This document shows positions 24,061-35,021 of a stretch of DNA of 64,000 nt, in pieces (the first letter of the stretch is position 1; each line of letters opens with the position of its first letter). A program made the position numbers and the translations under genes. This DNA is from Homalodisca vitripennis (lineage: Eukaryota; Arthropoda; Insecta; Hemiptera; Cicadellidae): contig NC_060215.1 of NCBI RefSeq assembly GCF_021130785.1, forward strand, positions 118,444,501 through 118,508,500, in the 5' to 3' direction. The notes under the pieces were generated by a model, which was given only the letters and a program-made list of their open reading frames with translations, was not told where the DNA came from and searched no databases.

Positions 24061-24670
24061 CGTCGGCCAATCATGTAATAATCAGCCAGTTTGTATACGA
24101 AGACAGCGGAAAAAGTGCATGGTATTATATGTTAAATATATAAATGGTCTACACATGATTTAACGAGTTTTTTGTTTTTTATATAACTCTAAATCTCCCG
24201 AAATACATTTCAAAAGCCTTTTGCAACCTAAAACAATTTCATATTAAATTAGTGTAGATTAATTCTAACTATGCTGTCTTGTTAAGTTGATCACTCCTTG
24301 TAACTATAGAAAATTACAATGAGTATTTGTTGTGTAATTAAACAGCCAATCCTTCACCCTTCTTAAATTCTACATTTAAAATGCGAATGATGAATCGGTA
24401 AGTAACAAATCAATCAATCAATCTTCGGTATCTGTTTCAGAAAGCAGTAAAACATCATATTCATTACTAACTGAACATGTAATTAAATCATCAAAATGTC
24501 AAACCAACCTCAAATTTAAATATAAAGCAATTAGATAAATAAATGGTGAATGAATCATATAGAAAAATAAGGGGATATTAGTATTATAAAGACAAATTAA
24601 TAAATCCTAATCTGCAAATGAACGTCTGGTGTCAATGCTTCTTATCAACAATGAGTCAGCCGGCCGGTCG

Positions 24671-24679
24671 TGACCTTGA
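24671..24679 (-). promoter_or_regulatory. candidate orphan nuclear-receptor site (TCAAGGTCA)
   Basis: TGACCTTGA on plus is TCAAGGTCA on minus, the extended half-site bound by FTZ-F1 and ERR-type receptors in insects. It sits in a GC-rich patch (24655-24720). A 9-bp match alone is weak evidence. Confidence 0.25.
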
Positions 24680-25059
24680 ACCGGAGTGAAACAGCTGATC
24701 GCTCCTGTGTGGCCTGACTCAACAGACAATCACTGTTCTTTGTGAGACTTATGGCTTTGTCCTGTGTTATTACTTATAGTTTTTACATATAACTAGATGA
24801 AAGCAAAAATAGCAGGCGAAGCCTTTACTAATACACGAACCAATTACTAGCTGGGCAGTAGCTGGGCTATTTGTAACACCTTTCATCAATTTTAACCGCC
24901 CTTCCAATACTCATCACTCTATTTCTCTTTCCCTTGCACGTTCATGTACATTATCATTCAAGATGTTTTGAAGGTAGAAGAGATTGCACATTTGCTCCAC
25001 TGGGATAGTCGAACAGTAGCATATTACCGTGGTCGCTTATCTGTTTTTCAAGGCTGAAC

Positions 25060-25300
25060 TTTACTTGTTGCCTCGGTGACCGCCAGGGAGCGCGGTCGTA
25101 GGTCGCGGTGACCTAACCACACGCGGTATGAACCCCGGCAGTCAGTGTTCTGCGCAGGGCCAGTGTCGCTGCAGGGCTGATGAGTATCAGTATAAGATAC
25201 AATTATTTAGGGCAGTAGGCCTACAGTAATATGAGTATGGTGGGAACTATTAGGGCGAGCAGGAGATGTGTTTGCAGGGTGCAGGGCTGGCCGATTGGTG
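25060..25300. promoter_or_regulatory. CpG-rich segment with CTCF-like and nuclear-receptor-like motifs
   Basis: A sharp GC- and CpG-rich island in AT-rich DNA. It holds CCGCCAGGGAGCGC (25080-25093), which differs from the CTCF core CCACCAGGGGGCGC at two of 14 positions. Next to it is AGGTCGCGGTGACCT (25100-25114), an inverted pair of AGGTC half-sites of the kind bound by nuclear-receptor dimers. It may be a promoter, enhancer or insulator. No transcription start or coding exon was found beside it. Confidence 0.35.
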
Positions 25301-25507
25301 ATTTATTTCTAGGGGTGATTTATGATTAAACGGTAATATAATATTTTCTGGACATGTCAGGAATAGACAGGTCACGTGTCAATTAGAATTGGTCTAATTG
25401 ATTCAGTCGAACAGTGGTGATCGTAATTTATAGGATTTAATTGTGTAAGTTACTGTGACCGCGTCAAAACCGAATAATATAATTGAACTCGTTCTTTGTA
25501 CAATTTA

Positions 25508-25845
25508 ACTACACATTAAAGGTGGCTGTGTTAGGGACGAGGCCGCTCAGATAGTTAGACAACGTCACCTTAATAACAACATTTCCAGTACGTATCGTAC
25601 GGACCTCAGTGGTTGACCGTGCGACATGAAAATATTAACAATACAACTACACATTAAAGCTGGCTGTGTTAGGGACGAGGCCGCTCAGATAGTTAGACAA
25701 CGTCACCTTAATAACCACAGTTCCAGGACGTATTCTACGGACCTCAGTGGTTGACCGTGTGACATGAAAATATGAACAATATAACTACACATTAAAGCTG
25801 GCTGTGTTAGGGACGAGGCCGCTCAGATAGTTAGACAACGTCACG
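25508..25845. repeat. tandem repeat, 138-bp unit, about 2.4 copies
   Basis: The landmark ACTACACATTAAAG starts at 25508, 25646 and 25784, each 138 bp apart. The third copy stops after the GACAACGTCAC block. Copies differ by only a few substitutions. Units contain TTAGGGACGAGGCCGCTCAG and are GC-richer than the flanks. Confidence 0.95.
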
Positions 25846-25920
25846 GAAAGTTTGAGAATTAAAAATATCCATGATTTCTTTATTTTTAAACTGCAAATTC
25901 AGCATAAAACTCAGAAAATA

Positions 25921-26367
25921 GTTTAAACTATACAGGGACTTCTTTCAATTATTTCCAATATATTGGGGAACAAGTAGCTCTAGGCGATATGGTTTCGAGT
26001 ACCATCCTTTGCGAGACGAAGTGTATTTCGTAATGAAGCAGTGGGGTAGGAAAACTTACAAAGAATGTAGTTTAAACTATACAGGGGCTTCTTGCAATTA
26101 TTTCCAATATATTGGGGAACAAGTAGCTCTAGGCGATATGGTTTCGAGTACCATCCTTTGCGAGACGAAGTGTATTTTGTAATGAAGCAGTGGGGTAGGA
26201 AAACTTACAAAGAATGTAGTTTAAACTATACAGGGGCTTCTTGCAATTATTTCCAATATATTGGGGAACAAGTAGCTCTAGGCGATATGGTTTCGAGTAC
26301 CATCCTTTGCGAGACGAACTGTATTTCGTAATGAAGCAGTGGGGTAGGAAAACTTACAAAGAATGTA
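25921..26367. repeat. tandem repeat, 149-bp unit, exactly 3 copies
   Basis: GTTTAAACTATACAGG starts at 25921, 26070 and 26219 and the array stops at GTTTAAATTAA (26368), so 3 x 149 bp. The copies are nearly identical. The 79-codon frame at 26092-26331 simply runs through two units, and since 149 is not a multiple of three it cannot be a repeated protein domain. Confidence 0.95.
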
Positions 26368-26610
26368 GTTTAAATTAATATAGAACATTCTTTATGTGTA
26401 ACCTATGGTATGTGTAACCTTCCTGAAGGAGTATGGTAAATATTGCTGTTCATGTCAATGTTCTAGAGTCCCAGCTAAGCGAATTTTCCTCTAGCATCAA
26501 GAATGGAGGTAAAGCAGAGATAAACAAGGTACCTTGTTTAGTGGAGTTGACCTCTAGTATTTACAAGTGCATAAGAAAAAATAAATTTTAATTCATATAA
26601 TGTTTCAAGA

Positions 26611-27011
26611 ATAAACATTTGGTGGTCTTGATAATTTTAGAAAATGACTATGAATTATTTCATTCGTGGTAGTAAAAGTTTCTCGAACAAATTTGATAAG
26701 ATCATGTATAATAAACATTTGCTGGTCTTGATAATTTTAGAAAATGACTTTGAATTATTTCATTCGTGATAGTAAAAGTTTCTCGAACAAATTTTATAAG
26801 ATCATGTATAATAAACATTTGCTGGTCTTGATAATTTTAGAAAAGTGACTATGAATTATTTCATTCGTGGTAGTAAAAGTTTCTCGAACAAATTTGATAA
26901 GATCATGTATAATAAACATTTGCTGGTCTTGATAATTTTAGAAAATGACTATGAATTATTTCATTCGTGGTAGTAAAAGTTTCTCGAACAAATTTGATAA
27001 GATCATGTATA
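26611..27011. repeat. tandem repeat, 100-bp unit, 4 copies
   Basis: ATAAACATTTG starts at 26611, 26711, 26811 and 26912, so the unit is 100-101 bp with a handful of substitutions. The array ends at GATCATGTATAAAC (about 27011). Unrelated in sequence to the two arrays before it. Confidence 0.95.
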
Positions 27012-28890
27012 AACAACACGATAAGATATGTTGTCATTTTCTAAGTTGAGTATTTCTTTCCGTGCTGGAAATACGTTTTATTTGTCCTAGTCGATTATTA
27101 GTTTTTTTATTTAAAATATGACTTTTAAGGATCAAATTCTTTAAAAATATTCTTCACTACAAAAGTTTTTAATAAATAATTTATTGTCTTCTTGCCGTGT
27201 TTGAAATTTCCTCCAAACACATTTAAAATTCTTTTGTAGAGTCAAAATCGGTTCGTTTTAGCTGTTAAATTGTAAATTTTGCAGCGGATGGAAGCAGCCT
27301 TGTTGTCCGTGGATCTCTGGTTCTTGGACTGTTGCAGGCTGCATGAACGCAGGAGTAATTCTTATATCCTGTAAACTAAAATGTTTTATTTTATTGTTGT
27401 ATATACAAGCTACTTTTCTATATTTACATTAAATATTACAAAAATAATTTACTATTACTACATTAGTATAAACAACACAGTGCATTTTTATATTTAGTGA
27501 AATGTGTCATGTTAAATTTAGTATGTATGTAGTTATAATGTATAATTCTTGAAATTATTTTATTTTACTTTTGATTTCAAAACTACAAAATTGCTGTGCT
27601 TATAGTTAACTAACTTTAGGTTAAGTTTCAGAAAAGGCTATACACTCATGACTACCTCAAATAATAGATTGTCATTCATTCACCTTATATACAATCTCCA
27701 GTATATTATTGAAATGAAAGGAAAGAATAATAGTTTAAAACTAATACCTAACTAATATACGAGTTAAACTGTCACAAATTTAAAAAAAACTGTAATAATG
27801 AATCGATTTCTTGTGATATGAACTCTTATAATTTCTTGGAAAGGATGAAAATGCAGTGTGTGTTATGGACAATAAACAAGACTTAACATGGCTTATTACT
27901 AGGTTTTTATATGTTTGTGAGATCTGTTACGTGTCTTTACTACAATTTTACTATCAACTATATATTGTTCGGTATTGTTGGTGTAACTTCTTGTCATCTG
28001 TTTGTCCGTCTGTCCACTTTTCAATGCTAATGTGGTCTCCTGTCAGTTAATAGGGTACGTTCCATTCTGTTTAAATAGGCAAATTAGGATTGGTCTTCTT
28101 TAATAAGTGAACTGATGTTTTAAAGGGGTGAAAAGAAAATGAAATATCAAAAGAAGAGAAAATTAACAGTCCCATACGTAACATAAGAAAGTGGAATGTT
28201 TCAAATGGGAAATGGAGCTTAGCACACTCACTCATTAAATTAAAAAAAGTTGAATGTAATTTCTTAAATCAAGTTAATTGGAAATATTTTGAAAAATCTT
28301 ATATGGTCGAAATAATTTCTTATACCATTTTGTGAAGATTTGATCGTTTCTGAGGTATGTCTGTTGTTTCGTGGTTGACTGGAGAACAATTTTCTATCAT
28401 GTCGTACATTTTACTCACTATTTTGTTTGTCAAATTTTATAGAACATATTCCAACACTATTTGGTTTCTTTTACCGTAGGAACATATTTGCTTTATCATT
28501 TACCAAAATATAATTGCTGGCTTAAAATAAAAATGTCATTATAGGTAAAAATCAGGCAAAATGATCAGGCAATCTTTGACTAATAATAAATATTCCATAG
28601 AACTGAATGTCTCATCTTTCATTTATATTATTTTTTACTAAAAGCAGTACATTCCTGTTAACACTATGGGTAGTTGTGAATACACACGTACGGCTCTAGG
28701 GTGCTCTTTCCCAACCGCTAACTGTCCTTCATGCTTTCCGGCTCGTACTGCTTTAATCGTTGTTTATCTAGGCAATTTACAAACCCTGAGAATTTAAGTC
28801 TCTCTGTGAAGAGCCATTATCCGTGAAGATATGTTTTAACGTACAGTTTAATATAAAAGAATAATTTATATTTAGTTCAAACGCAAAGTT
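27012..28890. other. stretch without confident gene; one weak exon-like patch
   Basis: A short GC-richer patch at 27283-27370 is preceded on the plus strand by TTTTGCAG and stays open for about 28 codons from an ATG at 27287. It is also open on the minus strand, so I do not call it. The remainder is AT-rich. Confidence 0.35.
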
Positions 28891-28900
28891 TGAGCCAAAC

Positions 28901-29857
28901 TAAACCTATACCGAGGATGGAATATAACTGTCCACAAGAGTACACACGTACTGTTATTGTTTTTGTTTTTCATGTTTAAGTTATATCTAAACCTATACCG
29001 AGGATGGAATATAACTTTCCAGAAGAGTACACACGTACTGTTATTGTTTTTGTTTTTCATGTTTAAGTTATATCTAAACCTATACCGAGGATGGAATATA
29101 ACTGTCCAGAAGAGTACACACGTACTGTTATTGTTTTTGTTTTTCATGTTTAAGTTATATCTAAACCTATACCGAGGATGGAATATAACTTTCCAGAAGA
29201 GTACACACGTACTGTTATTGTTTTTGTTTTTTCATGTTTAAGTTATATCTAAACCTATACCGAGGATGGAATATAACTTTCCAGAAGAGTACACACGTAC
29301 TGTTATTGTTTTTGTTTTTCATGTTTAAGTTATATCTAAACCTATACCGAGGATGGAATATAACTTTCCAGAAGAGTACACACGTACTGTTATTGTTTTT
29401 GTTTTTCATGTTTAAGTTATATCTAAACCTATACCGAGGATGGAATATAACTTTCCAGAAGAGTACACACGTACTGTTATTGTTTTTGTTTTTCATGTTT
29501 AAGTTATATCTAAACCTATACCGAGGATGGAATATAACTTTCCAGAAGAGTACACACGTACTGTTATTGTTTTTGTTTTCATGTTTAAGTTATATCTAAA
29601 CCTATACCGAGGATGGAATATAACTTTCCAGAAGAGTACACACGTACTGTTATTGTTTTTGTTTTTCATGTTTAAGTTATATCTAAACCTATACCGAGGA
29701 TGGAATATAACTTTCCACAAGAGTACACACGAACTGTTATTGTTTTTGTTTTTCATGTTTAAGTTATATCTAAACCTATACCGAGGATGGAATATAACTT
29801 TCCAGAAGAGTACACACGAACTGTTATTGTTTTTGTTTTTCATGTTTAAGTTATATC
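28901..29857. repeat. minisatellite, 87-bp unit, 11 copies
   Basis: TAAACCTATACCGAGGATGG recurs at 28901, 28988, 29075, 29162, 29250, 29337, 29424, 29511, 29597, 29684 and 29771. The period is 87 bp except for one 88-bp unit (extra T) and one 86-bp unit (T lost). Copies differ at very few positions (for example TGTCC/TTTCC, CAGAAG/CACAAG, CGTACTG/CGAACTG). Because 87 = 3 x 29, open frames of 29-residue repeats appear on both strands until an indel breaks them. Frames at 28957-29862 (+) and 28872-29843 (-) are therefore by-products of the period. There is no codon bias, and both strands are equally open. Confidence 0.97.
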
Positions 29858-30206
29858 CATAGCTTTTATTACATACATGTTGCTAATAACCGAAAACCCT
29901 AGTTAGGATTAAAAGGACAGCTTCCCTCTTGTCGGTGACCAACTTTATAAAACTAATTAAATTAAGCTCTTATTAAGAGTAGTCTTGTCCATGATCCATT
30001 ACACACATTGTGGGCTGACTGAATTCCTTCTTAAAACGGGATAAATAACGTCACCACTATGCAATACTGCATAACACATTTAAGACATCTCAAAAAATAT
30101 TAATAACTAGATCCATAACTAACTGTACTTTCCATAGATGGTAATGTGACAAAAAATAGCTTTGGTTAACAAAACCGGTTCAAATTTTTTGAGACCTTAT
30201 ATCCTC

Positions 30207-30210
<4 letters not shown>

Positions 30211-30256
<46 letters not shown>
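30211..30256. repeat. (AT)n microsatellite
   Basis: About 23 AT units. The Tyr-Ile repeat frame through it (30162-30380) is an artefact. Confidence 0.95.
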
Positions 30257-30262
<6 letters not shown>

Positions 30263-30504
30263 CGACATTGACAGTATCATGGCAATGTTATTACTGACAT
30301 GCGTTTTATCCCACACTAAAAAGTCATTGCAAATTTTTAATATTTACATACGTATAATTTCTACTTTTATATACATTTAGTTAACCTATAAAATAAGTAT
30401 ATTTATTTTTAGGATCATATAATTAAATATTCTTACTAATTGTGTAATCAGTTATCAGGAAATTTAAAATTAAAGTACTTTATGTATTTTTACACATTTT
30501 ATAA

Positions 30505-30510
30505 TTTATT
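30505..30510 (-). promoter_or_regulatory. poly(A) signal of the four-exon membrane-protein gene
   Basis: AATAAA on the minus strand about 100 bases downstream of the stop codon at 30614-30612. It is the first perfect signal after the stop. Confidence 0.5.
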
Positions 30511-30611
30511 CAAATGTTAAATATTTAATAAATGTGAAGTGATTAAAGGACATGTGCCAATATCAGTAAATAATCTCCACAACCCCTGGTGAGACGCTGG
30601 AAGATCTGGAA

Positions 30612-30715
30612 CTACACGTGAACAACAGCCTCCATATCAGGGCCACTTGGAACTTTGACAGTTTCTATTTCCTGTATCTCTATAGTCAGAGACCCAATAG
30701 TGAAAGTTCTCGGGC
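30612..30715 (-). CDS. exon 4 (terminal coding exon) of the membrane-protein gene
   Basis: The acceptor is AATGTTCGCAG. Two bases finish Gly, then there are 33 codons (PRTFTIGSLTIEIQEIETVK, then VPSGPDMEAVVHV) and TAG at 30614-30612. The tail alternates hydrophobic and acidic residues, as in a beta strand or linear binding motif. The last residues VHV fit a hydrophobic-x-hydrophobic PDZ ligand (inference). AATAAA follows about 100 bases downstream. Confidence 0.65.
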
Positions 30716-32835
30716 CTGCGAACATTAATACATACTAACAGCAGTCTCCTTGGAAGGGGGTAAACACTTATTATAATCCTACAATAATATACATGTCAAT
30801 AAATAGATCTAATTTTAAACAATATTTTTACTTTGGTATCTGCCAATTTCCGAAGCATCAATAAACTCAACACCAGTGCTGGAACTCACATATACACCTC
30901 ATACGTTTACCCTCAGACTCAACAATACCAACATGTCTGTAACTTTTCATGTATAATCTAGTAAAACATTCTAAAATGGAGTAACTGTTATGGATGATTC
31001 TGAATACAACAGACAAAATACTTAGTTATAATTGTTATAAGAACAAAAGAGTAGTTTATGTTATTACTTCCAGGTCAGTTTTAGGATATACCTATACCTA
31101 GAACGTATCACACTCACACACCTCAATGTTTTCACCAATAAACAATAGAATAGTAGATTTTGAAGGCATAGAGATACTACAACTAAAATACCTCTATAAA
31201 ACTATAAAATTATTTACTATGACAGTAAAGATAATAAAAATAAGAAAACGCTTGGGAAATCGGTTTATGTATTCATTAAAGCCTCCAAAGATGTACTTTA
31301 AATCTTTTAATGAAGCTTCGTACACTCTCGTGATGGCAAAATAATAAATCCACTGTTTAATGTTAAACTAGGACTTAGTACAAGAATTAAAATGTAATTG
31401 TTATATTTTATTTATACCATTCCCTACACTACATAACAATGACCATTTGCAAATGGTTCATATTAAGGGGGTGCGATGAGATTAAGCTTGTTAAATATTT
31501 TTGATTTGAATTCATAGCTCTTTGAAATAACTTAGGTGGATACAAAACAGCAGACACTGCTTGCCCAGATGAAACTGGCAGAAGATATCGATGTGAATAT
31601 CTAATATTATATGCATTGGTTGTAGCTTCATGGTTTGGCATGTTTTTATTCATTTATAACTTAAGTAATTGTGTTTTAAAATTAAAAATTACAAAAAATT
31701 TACTTGCTCTTTACAGTTTTTGAAGTAAATCAATTTTTTTATAAATAAAAATGTGTCACCTTTTCAAATAGCAATATTATACTTGTTTATTAAAAAAACA
31801 AAGAAGTGTTTTAATGTTCCCATACCTCAATTTTGGTGTTAGTACTTTACGTGAATTAAAACGTGGACAAATTCGGTAGTCTGATGGATATAAATAACAC
31901 AGGAAATATTTCTATTTTAAGTATTAAGAAACAGTTTTTGAAACTTAACAAATTCTGAAATAGTCAAGCTAATTAAATGTAAATAAAATTACTTTTGTAT
32001 TACGTTTAAAATGGTTAGCATTGTTAATATTTTTTACCACTTTCGTAAAATTTTAATTTATATTACATGTTGTTAGTTTTGTTCATTTGTTTTCAATGAT
32101 GAATACCGGGTGTGTTTATAAAACTAAAAATTCATGTTTTTGTCTAACGTTCTTTTAAAAATCAATGCGAGTAGTGAATGGACTTCCCACGAATTGGGCA
32201 GGTTTTTAAGTAAAATAATATATAAAAGAATACAATAAAAGAAGATATAAAAGTAAACAATTTTTTAAAACATATTGATAAGACAAATACTATTCGTCCA
32301 TGCGGCTTTGGATTATTATTCGCATGCGCCTACGTGCTTTTAAGTCGATTCAATCGTTCCGTATCCACGCCCATTCAACACTAATATCCCTTCGTTGAGT
32401 GATTGTTATGGCCAGCCCTTATCGCTCAAATTAAGCAATTATCATCCAGAAGCACCTTATCCAATGTGTATTATCCTAGTGTACAAGTCTCCCCGTAGGG
32501 GAAATTGGAGACATTTACTTGACTCACGTATCTTGATATGTTTAAGTACTAAAAAATACATTGAACAATATTAGCAAAGGTCCACCGTGTTGTATACATC
32601 CAGATAAATAAATCCAGGAAAGCCAGAAAAAATTAGTTGTATTTTAAACATATTAAATTTATATTATTGTGTAGAACGTGTCTTTATTTTGAATAAAATA
32701 AACAAGTTGAAATATTTTAATAGAAGAAGTATTAAAATGTAATCGATAGTAGTATAAAATAACTCGACTAAACATTTTTCAGTATTCTAATTAAGCACTG
32801 TCTGAAAAATATTCTTGCTTAAAACATAATACATG

Positions 32836-32886
<51 letters not shown>

Positions 32887-32965
32887 TATATATAAAAAGT
32901 AAATAAAACTAACACTAAAAAAGAAACAAAATAAAAACTATAAACTATATATAAAAATATATATA

Positions 32966-33047
<82 letters not shown>

Positions 33048-33189
33048 TGTTTTTATAAATATATATTTTATAATTTTTTAGATGTTCTTACTTATTATTT
33101 ATTTCAACGTCCAACACATTTTATGAAAACAAATAGTTAATCATAAACTATGATAAATATCACATATAAAATAATGAAGTAATACCAAC
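30716..33189 (-). other. intron 3 of the membrane-protein gene
   Basis: AT-rich. It contains (TA)n at 32840-32882 and a compound (TA)n(TG)n tract at about 32970-33042. Frames at 31126-31344 (+) and 31429-31653 (-) show no motif. No transposase or RT block was seen. Confidence 0.5.
32970..33042. repeat. compound (TA)n(TG)n microsatellite
   Basis: About 15 TA units run directly into about 21 TG units. It is preceded at 32840-32882 by another (TA)n tract, with imperfect complementary TATA-rich flanks. Confidence 0.95.
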
Positions 33190-33339
33190 CAAATATGAGA
33201 TCAAAGTTTCTGGCCTGAATTTCAATTTGACGAGCTGCGGCTTTCTTTGTATATTGACGGTAGCGGTAGTAACTATATGCAAAGGCCAAAATCACATAGC
33301 AGCCAACTGCTACCAGGGCCCAATACGTATTAGTCCAAG
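33190..33339 (-). CDS. exon 3 of the membrane-protein gene (transmembrane helix)
   Basis: The acceptor is ATGTTGCAG and the donor G|GTTGGT. It has 150 bases: two to finish the exon-2 codon (Ala), 49 codons and one spare base. It begins WTNTYWALVAV, continues through a single hydrophobic helix, then RYRQYTKKAAARQIEIQ and ARNFDLIF. An alternative donor GTATTA four bases further would give a different phase and break the frame into exon 4, which is why the weaker GTTGGT is preferred. Confidence 0.8.
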
Positions 33340-34911
33340 CTGCAACATTAGTTCATGAGCAAACTGTCTCACATAAGGCGGGTAATTTGTATTTTCGTTA
33401 CATACTTAGTATTGTAATTAATTGCAATGAGGAATGTTTTACTGTGGCAAAACATTTATTGATTAATAAAATCTCCTCAATAAATTCCTAAAAGGAAGTT
33501 TGCATCGATTCCTGTAATAGGAAAATGAGGATGAGTAAGGTTGGGTGGGGTTAGAGCCGCCTCCTTCAAGATCACATGAGAACGGATAACGAGCTCGGTC
33601 TCAGTCATGTTACCTTAGAAGAATGGGAGGATAGCTGTGTTCCAGCATCTTCAACCATATGCCCTAATGTTTAGGCTTTAAGAAGCCTTGAGAATTAAAG
33701 GAGCGCCACCCACTCCAACAGTCATCTTCCGCAGTAAACTAGACCTATCGACCAGCCCTCTTTACCCCAGTATTTATAAATTTGTGGTTTGCGATGTGCC
33801 AGTCCTAGAGGAACATTACGGCGGCCCAGGTTTAAATAACACATCGGTTTATCTTGTATCGAGTGGTGTATCCCCCTGAGGAGAATCGAGGTTTACTGAA
33901 ACAGACAAGTTGTCCCAGACCCGTCCACTATTTATATAAGGAGAAAGGTACTAGTTAGAACCACGAAATTAATTTTATACTTACTAAATAAACTATTGGC
34001 TACTTTATAAAATTTATTTTCACATTTTCAATTTGTGAAGGAAACAGGATTTTTCCGTACATTTGCCATCGTTCAGTGAAACAAGAAATCAGTAACACTA
34101 CGTTTCTGAAGTACCGTTATAATTATTAATAATTCAGTGTGCAAAATAATTAGACATGGTTAACTTCTTACACACGTTAAGTTTCAATTTACAGGGCGTT
34201 TATGAAATGTCATTAGTTCGAATCTTCAAAAGTTCAAAATAGTGTAAAAAATACAAAATTTAAAGCTTTTATAAACCCAAACATTTTTAATATAATAAAT
34301 ATTTTAGAAAATCAAATTCATCATAGTGGATTGTATCTAAAAATAGAGGACCACTTATATATTATATATATACAAGTAAGTTGTGCTAGATGTGACAATT
34401 AATGCAGGAAGTAAACAGTTTGTTTATTTATCGTATATAGTTTAGGGTTCTATAGACGAATATCTCTTGTCATAATATAACGCTAAACAATTTCAATTTT
34501 AAAGTGTAGTCTAAATATTATTCGAAGACTGATTGTTTGACGATTTGTTTCTAAGTTCTCAAATTAAATTATAATTGTTTTAATTTTTAAGCTATAATGT
34601 TATTTTTCTTTATTAATATTAATACGCAATACATTTCCTAATTATTAATAATTCAGTGTGCAAAATAATTAGACATGGTTAACTTCTTACACACGTTAAA
34701 TTTCCAATGTTACAATTACATTAAACATTATCTAGTAATTGGTCATCACGTAAAAAAGATCTAAATTAAATTTGTAATAACAGTAATTAAAGATATTAAT
34801 AAAATGTATAAAGAAGTTCCATTAAATTTATTAAAAAATATGTGATTTAGCAGAGAAAAATATTTAAAAAAATATTCCATTTCTTTTGTCAATCAATTAA
34901 CTAAAACTTAC
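33340..34911 (-). other. intron 2 of the membrane-protein gene
   Basis: It contains a GC-richer block (33530-33930) with a 63-codon plus frame (33688-33879) of no recognisable family. It also contains a ~64-bp segment (TTATTAATAATTCAGTGTGC... start) present twice, at about 34121-34186 and 34641-34706, 519 bp apart. No splice sites support the GC-rich block as an alternative exon. Confidence 0.5.
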
Positions 34912-35021
34912 CCTCTGAGTGGTTGTTGTCGTCGCCCATGGCAGGGAACAGGTAGTAGTGGTAATTCGGCAGGTGACTGTGAGGACTAGATTGTGCGGAA
35001 TCTATGCTGCGGCTGAGCGCG
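34912..35021 (-). CDS. exon 2 of the membrane-protein gene (extracytoplasmic segment)
   Basis: It is flanked by CTGTTCCAG upstream and GTAAGT downstream. It has 110 bases: one base to finish the exon-1 codon, 36 codons and one spare base. It encodes the polar N-terminal domain: Ser-rich start (ALSRSIDSAQSSPHSHLPNY), then HYYLFPAMGDDNNHSE. The NHS sequon close to the membrane fits an outside location. The GC content is well above that of the neighbouring intron. Confidence 0.75.

Noticed and set aside
26092..26331. 79-codon plus-strand ORF in the 149-bp array
   Set aside because: It runs across two repeat copies in different frames and shows no independent coding evidence.
27283..27370. Possible exon after TTTTGCAG with ATG and 28 codons
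   Set aside because: Open on both strands, very short, no donor or poly(A) signal close by, no recognisable peptide.
28901..29857. CRISPR-like reading of the regular repeats (also 48.4-50.7 kb)
   Set aside because: Copies are contiguous and lack unique spacers; the genome is eukaryotic.
28872..29862. Four overlapping ORFs of 91-121 codons with 29-residue repeats on both strands
   Set aside because: They are produced by an 87-bp tandem repeat whose length is a multiple of three; both strands are equally open and indels end the frames.
33688..33879. 63-codon plus-strand ORF in the GC-rich block of intron 2
   Set aside because: Opposite strand to the host gene, no splice sites or domain; probably part of an unidentified repeat.
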